Shown here in pieces: positions 34,321 through 46,700 of a stretch of 64,000 bases of DNA; positions within the stretch are counted from its first letter, which is position 1, and every line of letters starts with the position of its first letter. Under the pieces are notes generated by a model that was not told where the DNA came from, searched no databases, and saw only the letters and a program-made list of their open reading frames with translations. The stretch spans positions 40,163,317 through 40,227,316 of the forward strand of contig CM060082.1 of the NCBI GenBank assembly GCA_030533445.1. The letters are read 5' to 3'. The position numbers and the translations under genes were made by a program. This DNA is from Cyprinodon diabolis (taxonomy: Eukaryota > Chordata > Actinopteri > Cyprinodontiformes > Cyprinodontidae).

Positions 34321-35940
34321 ACCTCCCATTGAAAAAATCAGATCAGGAACCAACAGCTGCTCCTCCTGCTGATTCCCAGACAAACCTAAAGTCTGATGTC
34401 TTTATATCAAAACATTCATCCCCAAGTTTCAGAGAGAAAATTTGCTTTCAGAGACACTTCAGCTGAGATCCTTCCTTAATGCTTCAAGGACCATTACTTT
34501 ATTCCATCGCACTAAACTGAAGCTGTTGTTTAAGTTGCATCTAACTGTGAATAAATATGGATTTTTCTCTTTGAGGGCAGGGAAGGTCATAATATGATCA
34601 GGATTAGAGGTATTTACTGTGAGTTTAAGTAGAAGCTAATTATGATGAATGATGCCTTGAGTGAGTGAGTTTGAATAGAGCTGAAGGATTATCTGTCTGC
34701 TCCCATTTGCAGTGATTTTATGGTTCCTCCCTGGAAAACTTTAGTCCCATAATGGAGCAGATTTGAGGCCTGCAGAGAAGTCAGTTTAAAGGACCTATCA
34801 GACCCGGTGGCTCAGTGCTTCTGGTCTAAAAGCCAGAAAAGACTCACTGCTGAGAATAGTGATGGGAGGCCTGAGCTCTGAGAGAAGATGATGAAAACCT
34901 TTGATATCATAAATAAAGAATCATTTATATTTCGTTGCTGAGGGAATGAAGATGAAAAAGAGGAGAATCTTTTGGACATAGATTAAAGACACCAGGAAAC
35001 CAGATAGAAATTATTTCTTCCTGGTCATCCAGAGGGATTATGTTTATCTCCTTCAGTTCATCTCCAGCATTAATTAGTCCTAAAAACACTCAAATTACAT
35101 CTGTATAATCTCTGATCTATTACTCTAATCTTCTAACAGCATTGAGCTCCTGTCTGATAGAGCAGCAAGTTCAGAGCCTCAGGTTGTGTACAGAACAGCA
35201 GATGAATGTTTACAGTGACGGTGATCAGTGGGATTGGAGGGGAATCATCATGTTATTGAGGACATATGTGGAAATTTGCCTTTGGCTCGACGCTGGCAGA
35301 GCTGACACACAGGCTGGACACGGTGAAGACATACAGATGTGAAACATGTGGATAAACAGCAGAGAGACGGCCTAAGATGAGATTTATTTAGTAAGATCAC
35401 TAAATACCTGAAATATTTCATTTCTATTGGAGGTATCTTCTATTTTTGAAGGAACTATTATTTTCAATCTATTCTTTGTATTTAGTGGAGTGATACACCA
35501 ACATAAAGGGGCTGTTTGTTTTTTTCAGGGAGGTGAAAGATGTGAGGGTTTGGTAGCAGGAAATAGAGTCAGGCAGCGGTTCTCATTTGGAGTTTCACCT
35601 GTGCTGCTCTTCAACCATGACCATTATTATCTAGATAACACTTTGATAAAGACAATAACCTTTCCTCACTCTGATCTCTTCTCAACTCTCTGCAGTTTGG
35701 TTCGTTTCTATTGCTTCAGCTTCTAAATTCACAACTACAGTTAAAAAAAAAAAATAAAAGTTTACAATAGTTTGTAATAGTTTCAAGTTACTTCTTCCAA
35801 AATGTTTTTTATGATTGTATCTCAGGTTCTGCCAAATGCAGAGACTGAAGCTGAAGGTGGTTTCTTGCAGATTTACTATAAAAAGGTGGCAAAAGAAGCA
35901 AAAATCCAAAATCATAAATCCACAAAACCCAGAAAACAAC
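34321..35940. other. Non-coding, nothing recognised
   Basis: No gene seen. An A run with a few T is at about 35742-35756. Confidence 0.5.
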
Positions 35941-35944
35941 CTCA

Positions 35945-36115
35945 TGATTCCTGATTGGGGGTGGTCGTGAGAGGCTGATCGCCCCTCAGTACTTCATGTA
36001 CACTACACGACGTAAGACGCACAATCACGCTGAGAATCTCGCATGACTGAAAAGTCGGCCCGAAAAGGACAAAAAAATCGCACAGTGTACACCCGGCTGT
36101 AGGGAGACTGACACA
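35945..36115 (-). repeat. CpG-rich island, probable DNA-transposon remnant
   Basis: About 170 bases dense in CpG (GTCGTGAG, GATCGCCCC, CACGACGTAAGACGC, CACGCTGAG, CTCGCATG, GTCGGCCCG, ATCGCAC, ACCCGGC) in CpG-poor surroundings. The wording on the minus strand (ACGTCGTGTAGTGTACATG) recalls ends of fish DNA transposons, but no terminal inverted repeats or target duplication were found. Could also be a small regulatory CpG cluster. Confidence 0.4.
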
Positions 36116-37985
36116 AGAGGGAAACAGAGTGCAAAAAAGAAACAACTAAGACCTCAAACATAATAAAAAATTATTAGAATAACAAAATGGAAATAAAAGC
36201 AATGAAAACTCAAAGAAAAAACTTAAATACGACCAAAACCATGACAGGTTCTGCTTAATCAAAGTAAACAGTTACCAGGCAAAGAAAATAAGCAGTTTAT
36301 TTTATAATGAATAAACTGAAATGTCTTTCTTGTGATCAGAATCAAAAATACAACTGGGAGTTCAATTATAAACTACAAAATATTCTATATTAATTTATAT
36401 ATTAAATACTTAATAGATTAAGGACTGCATATCTGAAACCAGTGTGCCCCAATCTGCACTATAATGATGAGTTTGTGCCAGAAGTGAGTTAAGACACTAA
36501 TTGCAGCAAATTTTTATAGTTTTGATTTTTATGTTAAAAAATAATATAAAGAAATATAAAAAAACTTAGCAGCAAAAAAAAGTCTTTTTAGAAATGAATA
36601 TCTATGCAGGTTAACAGGCTATTAACTGACTTTAAAATAGATATAAGACTAAAAAATAAGGATTTCTAAGCAATTTAGCAAAAGTTTTTAGATTTAAATA
36701 CAAAAGCAACAAATCAGAAGCTGAGATGTTGTAACAGAGAAGAACAAAATGGACATAATAATAGAAGGCTAGTAATTTATGCTAAAATGTTTATTGTCCA
36801 AAACACATAGATGAGAAAGGAAAGTTTGACCTCAGTCATCAGAAATAGCAGTGATGCGTTTACTGACCCATCCTAAAGCTGTTCTTTCTCTCTATACATC
36901 AACTCAGTGTATTCAGTAGTTTCCAACCAATCCCAGCAGACATCATTAAGGCTCCAGCCTGGCTCAGATTGAGGACAGAACAACACGTGGAGCATCTTCT
37001 CTCAGAGCTGATCAACACATCCAGATGGTCTGATCAACATGCAGTTTGTCTCGGCTGCAGCTCATCCTTCCAACATTTATATCTGTTATTTCCATCATCT
37101 CCAAAGAAGGTTTTTGTTTCTGATACAAAAACAGTCAAAAGCTTTGAAACTTTTTTGCTCCAGCCGTCGTGACCTGCTGCTGCCTCTGTTGGAGCAGCAG
37201 CAGCTCTTTGCATGTTTAACACTGCTGGAATCTGTTACCTTCATGTTCTCCTTATTCCAACAGTACCAGAGTAATTCTGGAGACTACCATCATCAGAGAG
37301 ATTGAAATAACCCTGAAGAGCTTCTGATTCGGCCACATTAGAGATGCCATCATTGTGTCATACTGGCTTTTTTCCACAACATCTTCAGAATTGATGATTT
37401 TTTCCACTCAGATAATTTCCTCAAGATCTTTGTATGTTTGAAGAGGATGGAAATAAGGAATCAGACAGCTGAAGGACCTGCAGGGACTGACTGACCTTAA
37501 AGAATAACTGGACTGATTAAGGAAAGCAGTGATTCTCAGTAGGAGACAACTTAGAGTCACAGAGCAGCAAGTCAGTAAGAGAAGAAAACACCATCTAACC
37601 TGAAGTCAGGTTCACATGAGTCCTCTGCTCTGTGACTAAAAGTAGCTACCTGTGATGCAGCGACCCACACAGACAGAGAGGGGCTTTACTGTGAAACCAG
37701 AACAACTAGACTTCTATGGAGAAACATTCAGAGCAGGACAGACAACAGGGGGACATGGGGAGTCTGCAGGACACCTCAGGACAGTCACCAGACATGGACT
37801 CATTACATTTCTACAGCTTTGACTTGGACTAAGGTTCTTTGATGCTGGCTGAGAGCCAGTGGTGTGATGGATGCTTTTATTGTGTCCCTGGAGGTTCCTG
37901 CAGGCTGCAGCTAAAAGCTAACGGCTAACTAAACAGAAGAGAGGCAGCAGCCTTGGACTTATTGTCAGTAATGACACTGGACCGT
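36116..37985. other. Non-coding, AT-rich to 36800
   Basis: 36170-36800 is strongly AT-rich without clear structure. The rest is ordinary unique sequence with chance frames. Confidence 0.5.
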
Positions 37986-37989
37986 CTGC

Positions 37990-38640
37990 ACCAATCCAAA
38001 GAGACGCTCTACAGCCCCACATCTATGGCGCCTATGAAATGAGCTCACATCTGGAGGGAGAAAGAAATCCTGTTCAGACACAAAAAGATGAAATCACATG
38101 TTGCAGCCAGGAGGACATTTAGAAAGACTCAGTCAACTTTTAGAGCCAGACGCCATGATGATTATAGAGAAACACATTAGGAACCGTGTAGACACATAAG
38201 GATGAAGTTAGTCCGAGAGGGAAGGAGGAGCAGGACCATTAAGGCATTGAAAGGTCAAGATAAGGACTTAGAAATCAGGTCTTTGGTTACTGGCAGCCAG
38301 TGGAGAGACGATAGAACAGGAGAGAAATGTTCATGTTGGAGTTTATGGGTCAGATGAGCAGCAGCCTTCTGATCAACTGAAGACATGAAAAAAAAGCCTG
38401 ACTGAACCCAGCATAAAGCAATAATCTAGACCAGTTGTGATAAAAGCCTGGATTATTATCTCCAGATCGTGTTTTAACTAGATTGGGTCTAGTTTAGCAG
38501 CTTGGAGTAAAGAGTGCAAAACACCAATGAACTGCTTGCTGGACTTAAAGCCAGAATCCAGGGTTACACCAAGATTAGTAACCTGTTCCTGAACATGTGG
38601 TTCCAGATCATCAAGGTTTGGAAGAGGGCTGTGTGACTGA
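37990..38640 (+). repeat. Diffuse teleost interspersed repeat (class unclear)
   Basis: Words including 'accattaaggcattgaaagg', 'ctggcagccagtggagagac', 'agcagccttctgatcaactg', 'cctggattattatctccaga' and 'agggttacaccaagattagt' follow, in order, a long repeat found many times in fish genomes that normally reads GGCAGCCAGTG...GAGCTG...CAGTAGTCCAG...GGATTA...CCAAG. The copy is old, with no open frame. It is probably the non-coding part of a retroelement; the class is inference. Confidence 0.5.
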
Positions 38641-40749
38641 CTGCTAGGACTGGATAAACTCAGGGTACTGTGTTATTGTTAGGGGCTCTGGATAGTAAAC
38701 AATGAGGCAGCAACCATAGTGACCAGACTTCTCAGGAGTCTATGGGTCTCTCCTGGAGGCCTGACTGATGTCCTGGAAGCAGACTGAGGCAGTTGGAAGA
38801 AACCAGGAAAATTATCCAGACTCCTGAACTCAGCATCACCTTCCCTGTGCTGTGATACCCTCTGGGTGCTATCATCAGCATCCAGCCATGCATGGCCACT
38901 AACCAGGAACATTAAAAACAAATGTCAACAGTCCTGGCTACAACCTGCAGTGTGTGTGCAGCAGGTAAAGACTCTAAGCAGCGGGAAGAGTCTTGGTGGA
39001 GCAGCTAAACATGGACTGATGGTGAGGCTCACTCTGAGCAGTCATCACCTACTGGCACATGGAAACCATTTCCATACTGGTGCTTGGAAACAGCAGCAGA
39101 GGTCAGAATGGGAATGTCTACGTCTGTTCAAGCACATGTATGCATGAAGGACAACTTGTGTAAGTGTGTTTTTGTGTGCCTGCAGCATATCAGTGTGTGT
39201 GTTCTAGCTGAAGACAAGCCAAGCAGCCAATGAGAACCTGAACAGAATAAACCTGAATGACTGATGCTGGACAGTCTCTTAGCCTGATGAACTGGACTAA
39301 AACCTGGAAGCCTTCATGTCTGAGAGAGTGTGTTTATTACAGGGACGGCGGTGCCATGAAACTTTAGCAGATAACAAGAGTGAGACCAGCCAGATGTTGG
39401 ATTACTCTCTGCATACAGTTATCTTGGACTGGTCCCACAGAGCTTCTGTAAACCAGCAGTTCTGAGGTGGTTAGAGCTCCCCCTGGCTGGTGGATGTCTG
39501 ATGAGACAATGGAAGCTGAGCCTCTCTCATTGGCTGATGAGAGGACTGGTGAGCGGTCTGGGTCGGTTCTGTGTGACCATTATAGACAGTACCACAGAGC
39601 AACAGATGGGCACTAGAATCTCTTCACTTTAGCTGCGACCACAACTAAAACCGCTTTACTGTTCCTAACCTGCCAGGGAAAACAAACAGAACTCCATTTA
39701 AACTCACAGCCGCCCGACCAGAACCAACCAGAACTCCAAACATCACAAACCCAACTGAACGCCAGAAAATCTGACAAACATTAGGTCTCGTCTGAATAAA
39801 GAACAAGGAGGGAAACAACCAGGATAATCCTGGGCAGAGAGATAGACGTGTTTTCACATGAATAAAGTCCTGCTGACTGCTGTGTTTATGTTTACAAGTC
39901 CAAATACAAATACAGATGAAACTAGGTGGGATCCTTCACAGTGGATCTCCAGACCATGAGAAACCAAAACGGGAATGGTTCTGCTGGACCTTAAAGACAA
40001 TCAACTCCAATCGTATCTGCTGTTGGACTGTTTCATTTACCCTTACCTCCTTGAGAGGCAAACAAGCTCCCCCTCCCTGCACAGAACACGTATGACTGAT
40101 CAACACACTGAGCAATGCACATCTACCTGTTCTTACATACACTCTGGAAAGCACTCTGCAGCTCCAAAAGAGTAAAATCATGTTCCTGTTATCGCATTAG
40201 GTCTGGATCAGAAAAGCCAGCCAGTGTTCCAGCCGCTGTTAGAGATGAATACAGCCATATGAAGGATTAGCAGATCAGATGGAAATCTTCATCATGGTAC
40301 GTAAAGTTCTCTGTATGATGGTTTTGTGGATGATGAAACATAGCGCTCCCTGCAGGGTGACCCCTCACATGGCAGCTCACCTGATCTCATAGATGAGTTG
40401 GGATTGGGACCAATAAAAGCTTCTACTGCTGCTCTACTTATCGTCCCTCATTCCCAGTCTCCTTGTCAGCATTAAGACAGGTTCTGGTTTCCATTTTGAT
40501 TTCTTAGCCCCAGTCTGGACCTACCAGCAGTAATTAACAAGTGAGCTGAAGATTTCTTGTGATAATTATGGGGAACAGGAGTGTTTCCAGGAGAAGCTGC
40601 CAGGTGATGCATTATAGAGGATTCTCTGACAGGAAGGTGGACCTTCATCTGTCTTCCTCCTCTGCCTCTTTAAGCCTTAATGTTAGGGCCAGTCATTAGC
40701 CAGCTCCTATCAAAACACACTTAGCAGGCCAGCTCAGAGCTTCAGACAG
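38641..40749. other. Non-coding, nothing recognised
   Basis: No gene or repeat recognised. Frames up to about 93 codons lack motifs. Confidence 0.5.
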
Positions 40750-40782
40750 GTGTGTGTGTGTGTGTGTGGGGGGGGGGGGGGG
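40750..40782. repeat. TG repeat joined to G run
   Basis: About nine TG units are followed by 15 G (40768-40782). Length may be an assembly approximation, as such tracts are hard to sequence. Confidence 0.95.
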
Positions 40783-43700
40783 TGAATCTGTGTATAAATG
40801 TGAGGCTATCTCACCAAGCGTGTCTGTCTGTCTCCATACTTCTGCCATGACTCACTGTGTGAACAGCTCACTGATTCATGTAGGATGAGTGGAAATGCCA
40901 TCTCCTTGCTAAAGCTGGACAGAGCCAGATGTTTTCTCATTGGATGTATGTGTGAGAGCTGGATGAGCTCATATAAAGAGACCGTTGTATCACAGAGAGA
41001 GGGTCCATCTCTGCTCTGGCATTGTTTCTTGTTTTCCCTGTGGTTATCCTGAGTAAAGAAAACACCTCTTTAACACGTCGCTTCTGGTTCCTAAAGTGAG
41101 CTGGAAGCAGAGCCGCTGAGGAGCAGACGGCCTGATGGCCAACAAAGCCTCTATTCAGCCTCTGAGCTTCATGCTACTCAGAACACAAGGTGGAAAAGAG
41201 CAAGAGAGCAGAGATGTGAGTCCAGGATCACAGATGATGAGAGGAAGATGATTTATTGAAGAGGGCTTTGAGATCAGGATTTGGGAAAAGCTGGGATGGG
41301 ATTTTAGAAGCTGTGAAGCTGTTTCAGATTCACAGCTCAGGAGGCTGCAGCGTGCAAAGACCAGAGGAAAGACCTACAGCAAGCAGATCCTCAGCAGGAA
41401 CATGTGTGACCACAGACAGGGAAGAACCTGACAGAAACACACAATAATGGAGAAAGAAGTGAGCCCCACTGAGGCTGAGGAGACAATCAACAACAGCAGT
41501 GCTCTCCATCTTCTTCTGTGGTGCAAGCACCCTAACAGACACGGTGACCGATCCATCAAGTGGGAGACCTGCTGCTTCTAAAGCACATTGGTCTGACTGT
41601 AAACACTAACATGTGTGCTGTCTGCTTTCATCTCATCAGCTGCTTCATTTATTTCCAGTCAGTCGTTCTTTTTTTTCAACATTCAGATACAGAGAACAAC
41701 AAAGAAGACCCTTTTACCAAACACGGATCTATCAGGTCTCCATCAGGAGCTTCTATCCCTTTTCAGCAGACAAACTGGGATCCACTCCCTTTGTAAACCT
41801 TCCTTTGTTTCCACATCAGCAGAATAATGTGGACGGCATTTAGGTCAAAAGGAGGAAGATGAGGACTGAACTACATTAGTCAAAGTGTTGGAGCAGATTT
41901 CCAGACCCGCTGGAATCGGATCGGTTCTGATCCGACTGTCCTGAAAGTGTCAAAGAGAAGAGGAGGCCTGTCAGCCAGAGATGGGAAAACAAGGGAGCCA
42001 CCAGTTCATTCCCATCACTGCCATCCATGTAGAACCATGTCCCAAACTGGACGGATCCCAGCCCTGTCCTGTGTCCTCAAAACCATCGATTCATCATTAA
42101 AGCCAGAAAAACCACAGACATGAATCCTGCAGCTGGAGCTCAGACAATAATAATGTTGAACATGTCGTCTCCATTCATAGATGCAGTCATTGCTGCAGCT
42201 CTGAAGTTCTGTCAGTGCTATTAGTGGTTCTATAATGAGAAGTGCAGCTGATCCACTGGTTCCAGAGTCTGAGGAGGCTGGATGGACGGGCTTTGAAGCT
42301 CTATAGATCGATTGGTGCTTTGCCAGGCAGGACCATGTGTCTGCTGGCATTGGCAGGTGGATGCTACAGAATCCACAGTAGTAGCCATTCCAAATGTCCT
42401 CACTTTCCTTGATGGTCCTTGCTGGTCCCCTGAAACTCCTTTTTAAACATCAATCCTTGTACTAAAATAATCTGTCTGTCATGTTTTGTTGACATTAAGA
42501 TCTAAAGAGAAGAGCCTGTAATTCAGTGAAAGGGTGGAGTCAGAGTAAAAAAATACGAACCCCCAGGTGAAGGATTGGGTCACTCCAGTGGCTGGAATTT
42601 GAAGAGATTCTGTTGGGGGTTGCAGGAAAGTGAGCTGCCCTTTGGCTGGCGTTTGACTGGGAAGGGCCATTTTGAATGCCTGCTACTGTAATCTTTCTAT
42701 TTAGTTGGAGCCAGTGACTCTCAGCCAGAAGAGGAAAACCGTCCTGTTACACAAAAACACAGCAGAGAGAAAAAAGGAAGGAGGAGAGGGAGGAGAAGCA
42801 CAGAGTCAGACAGTGATCCTGTCTGTTCCAGAAAGAAACGTGTCCCAGAAAGAACAGCAATGCGAAGCTCAGGATGAAGAAGCTGCTCCTAAAACCGAGC
42901 CCAGACTGACTGAAGATGTTCAGAACCAAGAGAAGGGCAGCTGGGCTTAGTTTGGTTTGTTCCAGCTTCAAGGCTGTGGGTTGGACTCCTAGAAGCTGGG
43001 AACACCAAAGCATGTTTGCTATTGACCCAACATGTGGTCTGGATCCTTCTTTGATCCAGCTGGAGGTTCAGGAACATCTGGAGACTTCTTGAACTGAAGA
43101 AAATGTTCGAGATCAGTTGCATTTATCCGTTGATGAATTGGTGATGGGAAGGCCATGGAAGCAGAGATCCTAGATTACCTCTGATCTGATCCAGAAGGCT
43201 CAGCAGGGCTCAGGAACACGTGTCCATTTGATTAAAGAAAGCAGAACCATGTAGACCTTAGTCTTTTGAGTAGACAGAGAAAGTGCAGACTGGAGGGAGG
43301 ATGCTTATGAATCCAAGTGTTTCTCCAGAGCAGGGTGATGATTTTAAAGCTTTCAGATCAGCAGGCCTTGGTTATCATTAGACCACAGTTCTTCCTCCAT
43401 TTCTGTTCCTGAGTAAAGGCCACCAGAACTCAGTCAGAACAACTGCTCATCAGGAGCTGAGAGCCCAGATTGCAGAGCAGCTTTTCAGAACCACAGCTTT
43501 CCATGGAAAAGTTGGGAACATCAGAGAAAAGACGTTCAGCTCTGCTTGGTGGTGAGCTCAAAGTCATGAAGTTCTCAGCTGCTTCTGATGCTTCAAACTT
43601 TTAGGAGCAGAAATGAAAACAGACGAGACTCAGTTGAGAACGAAGCCACTGAGACAATCATTTTCACACTAATAACCGTGAGTTCTGGCCCAGGTCCAGC

Positions 43701-46700
43701 TGGACGGTTTCTGCTGCTTCCATGGACAGATTGGATGGAGAAAACATCTTCTGACTCATGTTGGAGACAAAAACAAGACAGAGAAGAAGAGTGTTTTATG
43801 ACATGGAGTCTGCTTCTGAGCAGCATTCTAGATGCTGTTAACTAGGAGCAGATGAGACGAGGAAACAGGAGACCAGCTGTGTGTCTGGGATCCAATAAGA
43901 AACAAATTGATCCAGATACAAGCTGTTAGGATCTCTGAGTTCTGACAGCAGCTGGGAAGAACCATTCATATTCATCGAATCCCATCTCTTCTTCTTCTTC
44001 TCGTTGATCTTTAAAGATTTGTCTCCAATAACGTAAAGTTGCTGGATTTTCTTGGTCCTTCTTTCATCAGCATGAAGCAATATTTTCTAGAAAACTTTTC
44101 TTTCTCCAGATGAGGATAAAGAGAAACTTGATGGGAACAGGATCAATCTGAGCTAAATGACAACAGCAGCTCTAGAACAGGAGATAAACGTTGAAGCTGC
44201 AGCAGGAGTTTCTTCAGCTCCATCCAGAGATGAAGAAAACATCGCAGTCTGCATATTTGTACAAAGCAGCTTCTGATTCATAGACTTCTATCTTCTTAGT
44301 TTCATATTCCTGTTTTCCTTGTTTGTTTGTTTTTCTCCCACCAGGAGTTCATGAAAACCAGCTGCAGATTGGATCAGGTTCAGGTTCATGTTCTCCAACA
44401 ACATCTTCTGGTGAAAGAGACACTAAAACTGGAGAGAGAGAGAGAGGGGGGGGGTTCTGTTTTAGGTTCAGGTTGGACCCATGTGGTGTTTTGCCTCTTT
44501 ATGGGGATGGACTGTCAGTCACATTAGCTGATATTAGGTCAGCCAGGCGTCTATCAGCCTCTCAGCAGGGAGGAGGAGCCATGCTGACCTGAAGCCCAAA
44601 CAGCAGAACTACAGAGTTTCTTTACTGTTAAGAAAAATTGTCCCCTGAGGTAATCAGGATCAGCTTTAGAGTTATGGAAACATCTCCTGCTTTGTTTTAT
44701 GCATCCTTTACATTCCAGCTCCACTGCAAGCTGAATGTCAGACCTTTAATTTATAAAGCAGAAGAAAATCAATCCTAAAGACAACTTGACCTCAACTGTT
44801 TCCAGGCTTCATCTCCAACCTTTGTTCCATGATTTAGATCAGAGGTTTTGTGTTTCTAACAAAGTTCTGATTGATTTGCTTCCATCTATTCTCCACATTT
44901 CCCCCTCTGTTACCTCTGTACTCTGTCAAACAGACCTAACACAAGGACCTGTGTGTCTACCTTCATCCACGGCTCTTCCTTAATCCTGGATCTGCTCATC
45001 TTTCCTCCCCCACATCCAGCAACCGGGATAGAGAAACATCTAAATCCCAGTAGAAACCTTCCTGGAAGCTGCAGCAGCAGCTGGATGCTGATGGGGAGCA
45101 CATGGAGCGAGCCCTGGCTGCTCATCACTGACACAGAGAACAAAACAGGTACTAATGTTTCACAGACGCAGGTCTCTGTAGGGAAACATTCCTCCTGCCT
45201 GATACGAGTTAGTAGGCCTTGTTAGGCCTCACTGTTGGTGGATTAGACCACCAATCAGATCTAGAGCTATATTCCTGTAAAGACTCTGCAGCTGAAGCCT
45301 GGAGGAGAAAGAAGAGATGGAAAGATGAGGAGAAAGAAAACCATCCCTACTATCACACAGAGTCAGCGTTCAGAGGCCAAAGCTCCATGATTCCCACTGT
45401 GGCTGGCTGCTACAGCATCAGTCCCCATGTGGACTGATAGAGAGGCCTGCATGCAGCTGATAGTCTGAGACATCAGGGAAAAGGAAACACCTCCTTAGAT
45501 CTGCTTACAGTCAAAGCTCTGCATCCAAACTAAATGCTGGAACTGATCTGTTAGTGACTGAATATTTCTGAAGAAACCAGCAGGAGTGTTTCCCTTCAGC
45601 TTCAGAGAAAGAAGCTTCAAAACATCTTAAAATCCCTAAAAATCAGAACAGAACGAAGGCCAGAGCTGGACAGCTTTAAAAACAACAGAAGGTTGGATCC
45701 AGATGTTAACATCTCACCTGGAGGGAAGCAGGAATAACACTGTCTGGATGTTAACATCAGGATTAACTTTGGTCAGGTGCTAAACAACAGGAAAACAGAG
45801 TAAACACAGGGTAGATTCTACCAGAGAGGAAACCAGTGAAGATCCAGCCTGACCCGCTTCCTTTAACTAGAACCCTGACAGGGTTTGGATCTAAAGGAGA
45901 TTACTTGGAGCTCAGGACAAAAAGGTCTGAAAGTGGTTTGTTCCATCAGGCTCGTTGTTCTCCTGCAGAGATCAGATCATTGAGATTATTTGGTTGGAAT
46001 CACAGGTCAGAGAAAACATCTCTGCTGCTGCAGGTTCTCTGTTGGCTTCAGCTGCTCTGAAGTTCTGCCAAGGAGCATCAGCTGGATGAAGAGGAGGCAG
46101 ACAATGAAGATTTTAAGGGAGGACCTGGTTCTGAGCTCAGCTCTGAGGATTTTGAACAAAATAACAGTCTATAGAGGCAAATATAATCAGAAGTTCTGAG
46201 GATTTTTCTAACAGCTTTTTCATTTTAACTTTGTTACCATAAAGATTAAAACCTTTCAGTTCTTGTGGGATTTTTATTTCATTATGTTTTATTTAAATGT
46301 TTATGCTTTGATAAAACTTTATAAAATGTATATTGAGAAGACTGAAGATGCGGATTTGTTTTGTTTAGATAAGCTTCAGATGGGAAACAGAAAGACGAAG
46401 CAGATGTCTAAGAAACCCAAATTTCATCAGATTGATGAGCTTTGAAGGAACAGAAGAATATTCCACATTAATGTGAACTTAATGATGGACTGAAGCTGAG
46501 GAATCTGCTCCACAGTTATTTTCATCCAGGGTGTGTCTGTGCTTACCTGACCATCAGGCTCATCTCCTGCCTTCACCTTTCCTCAGCTCAACACTTGCAG
46601 CTGCTGAACTTCTTGATTGATGACTTCTCCAAACTATGTGCAGGGATGGATCAACCTTTGCCACGTCAGATCCCTTCACTCTGAGCATGGTTAAAGCCAT

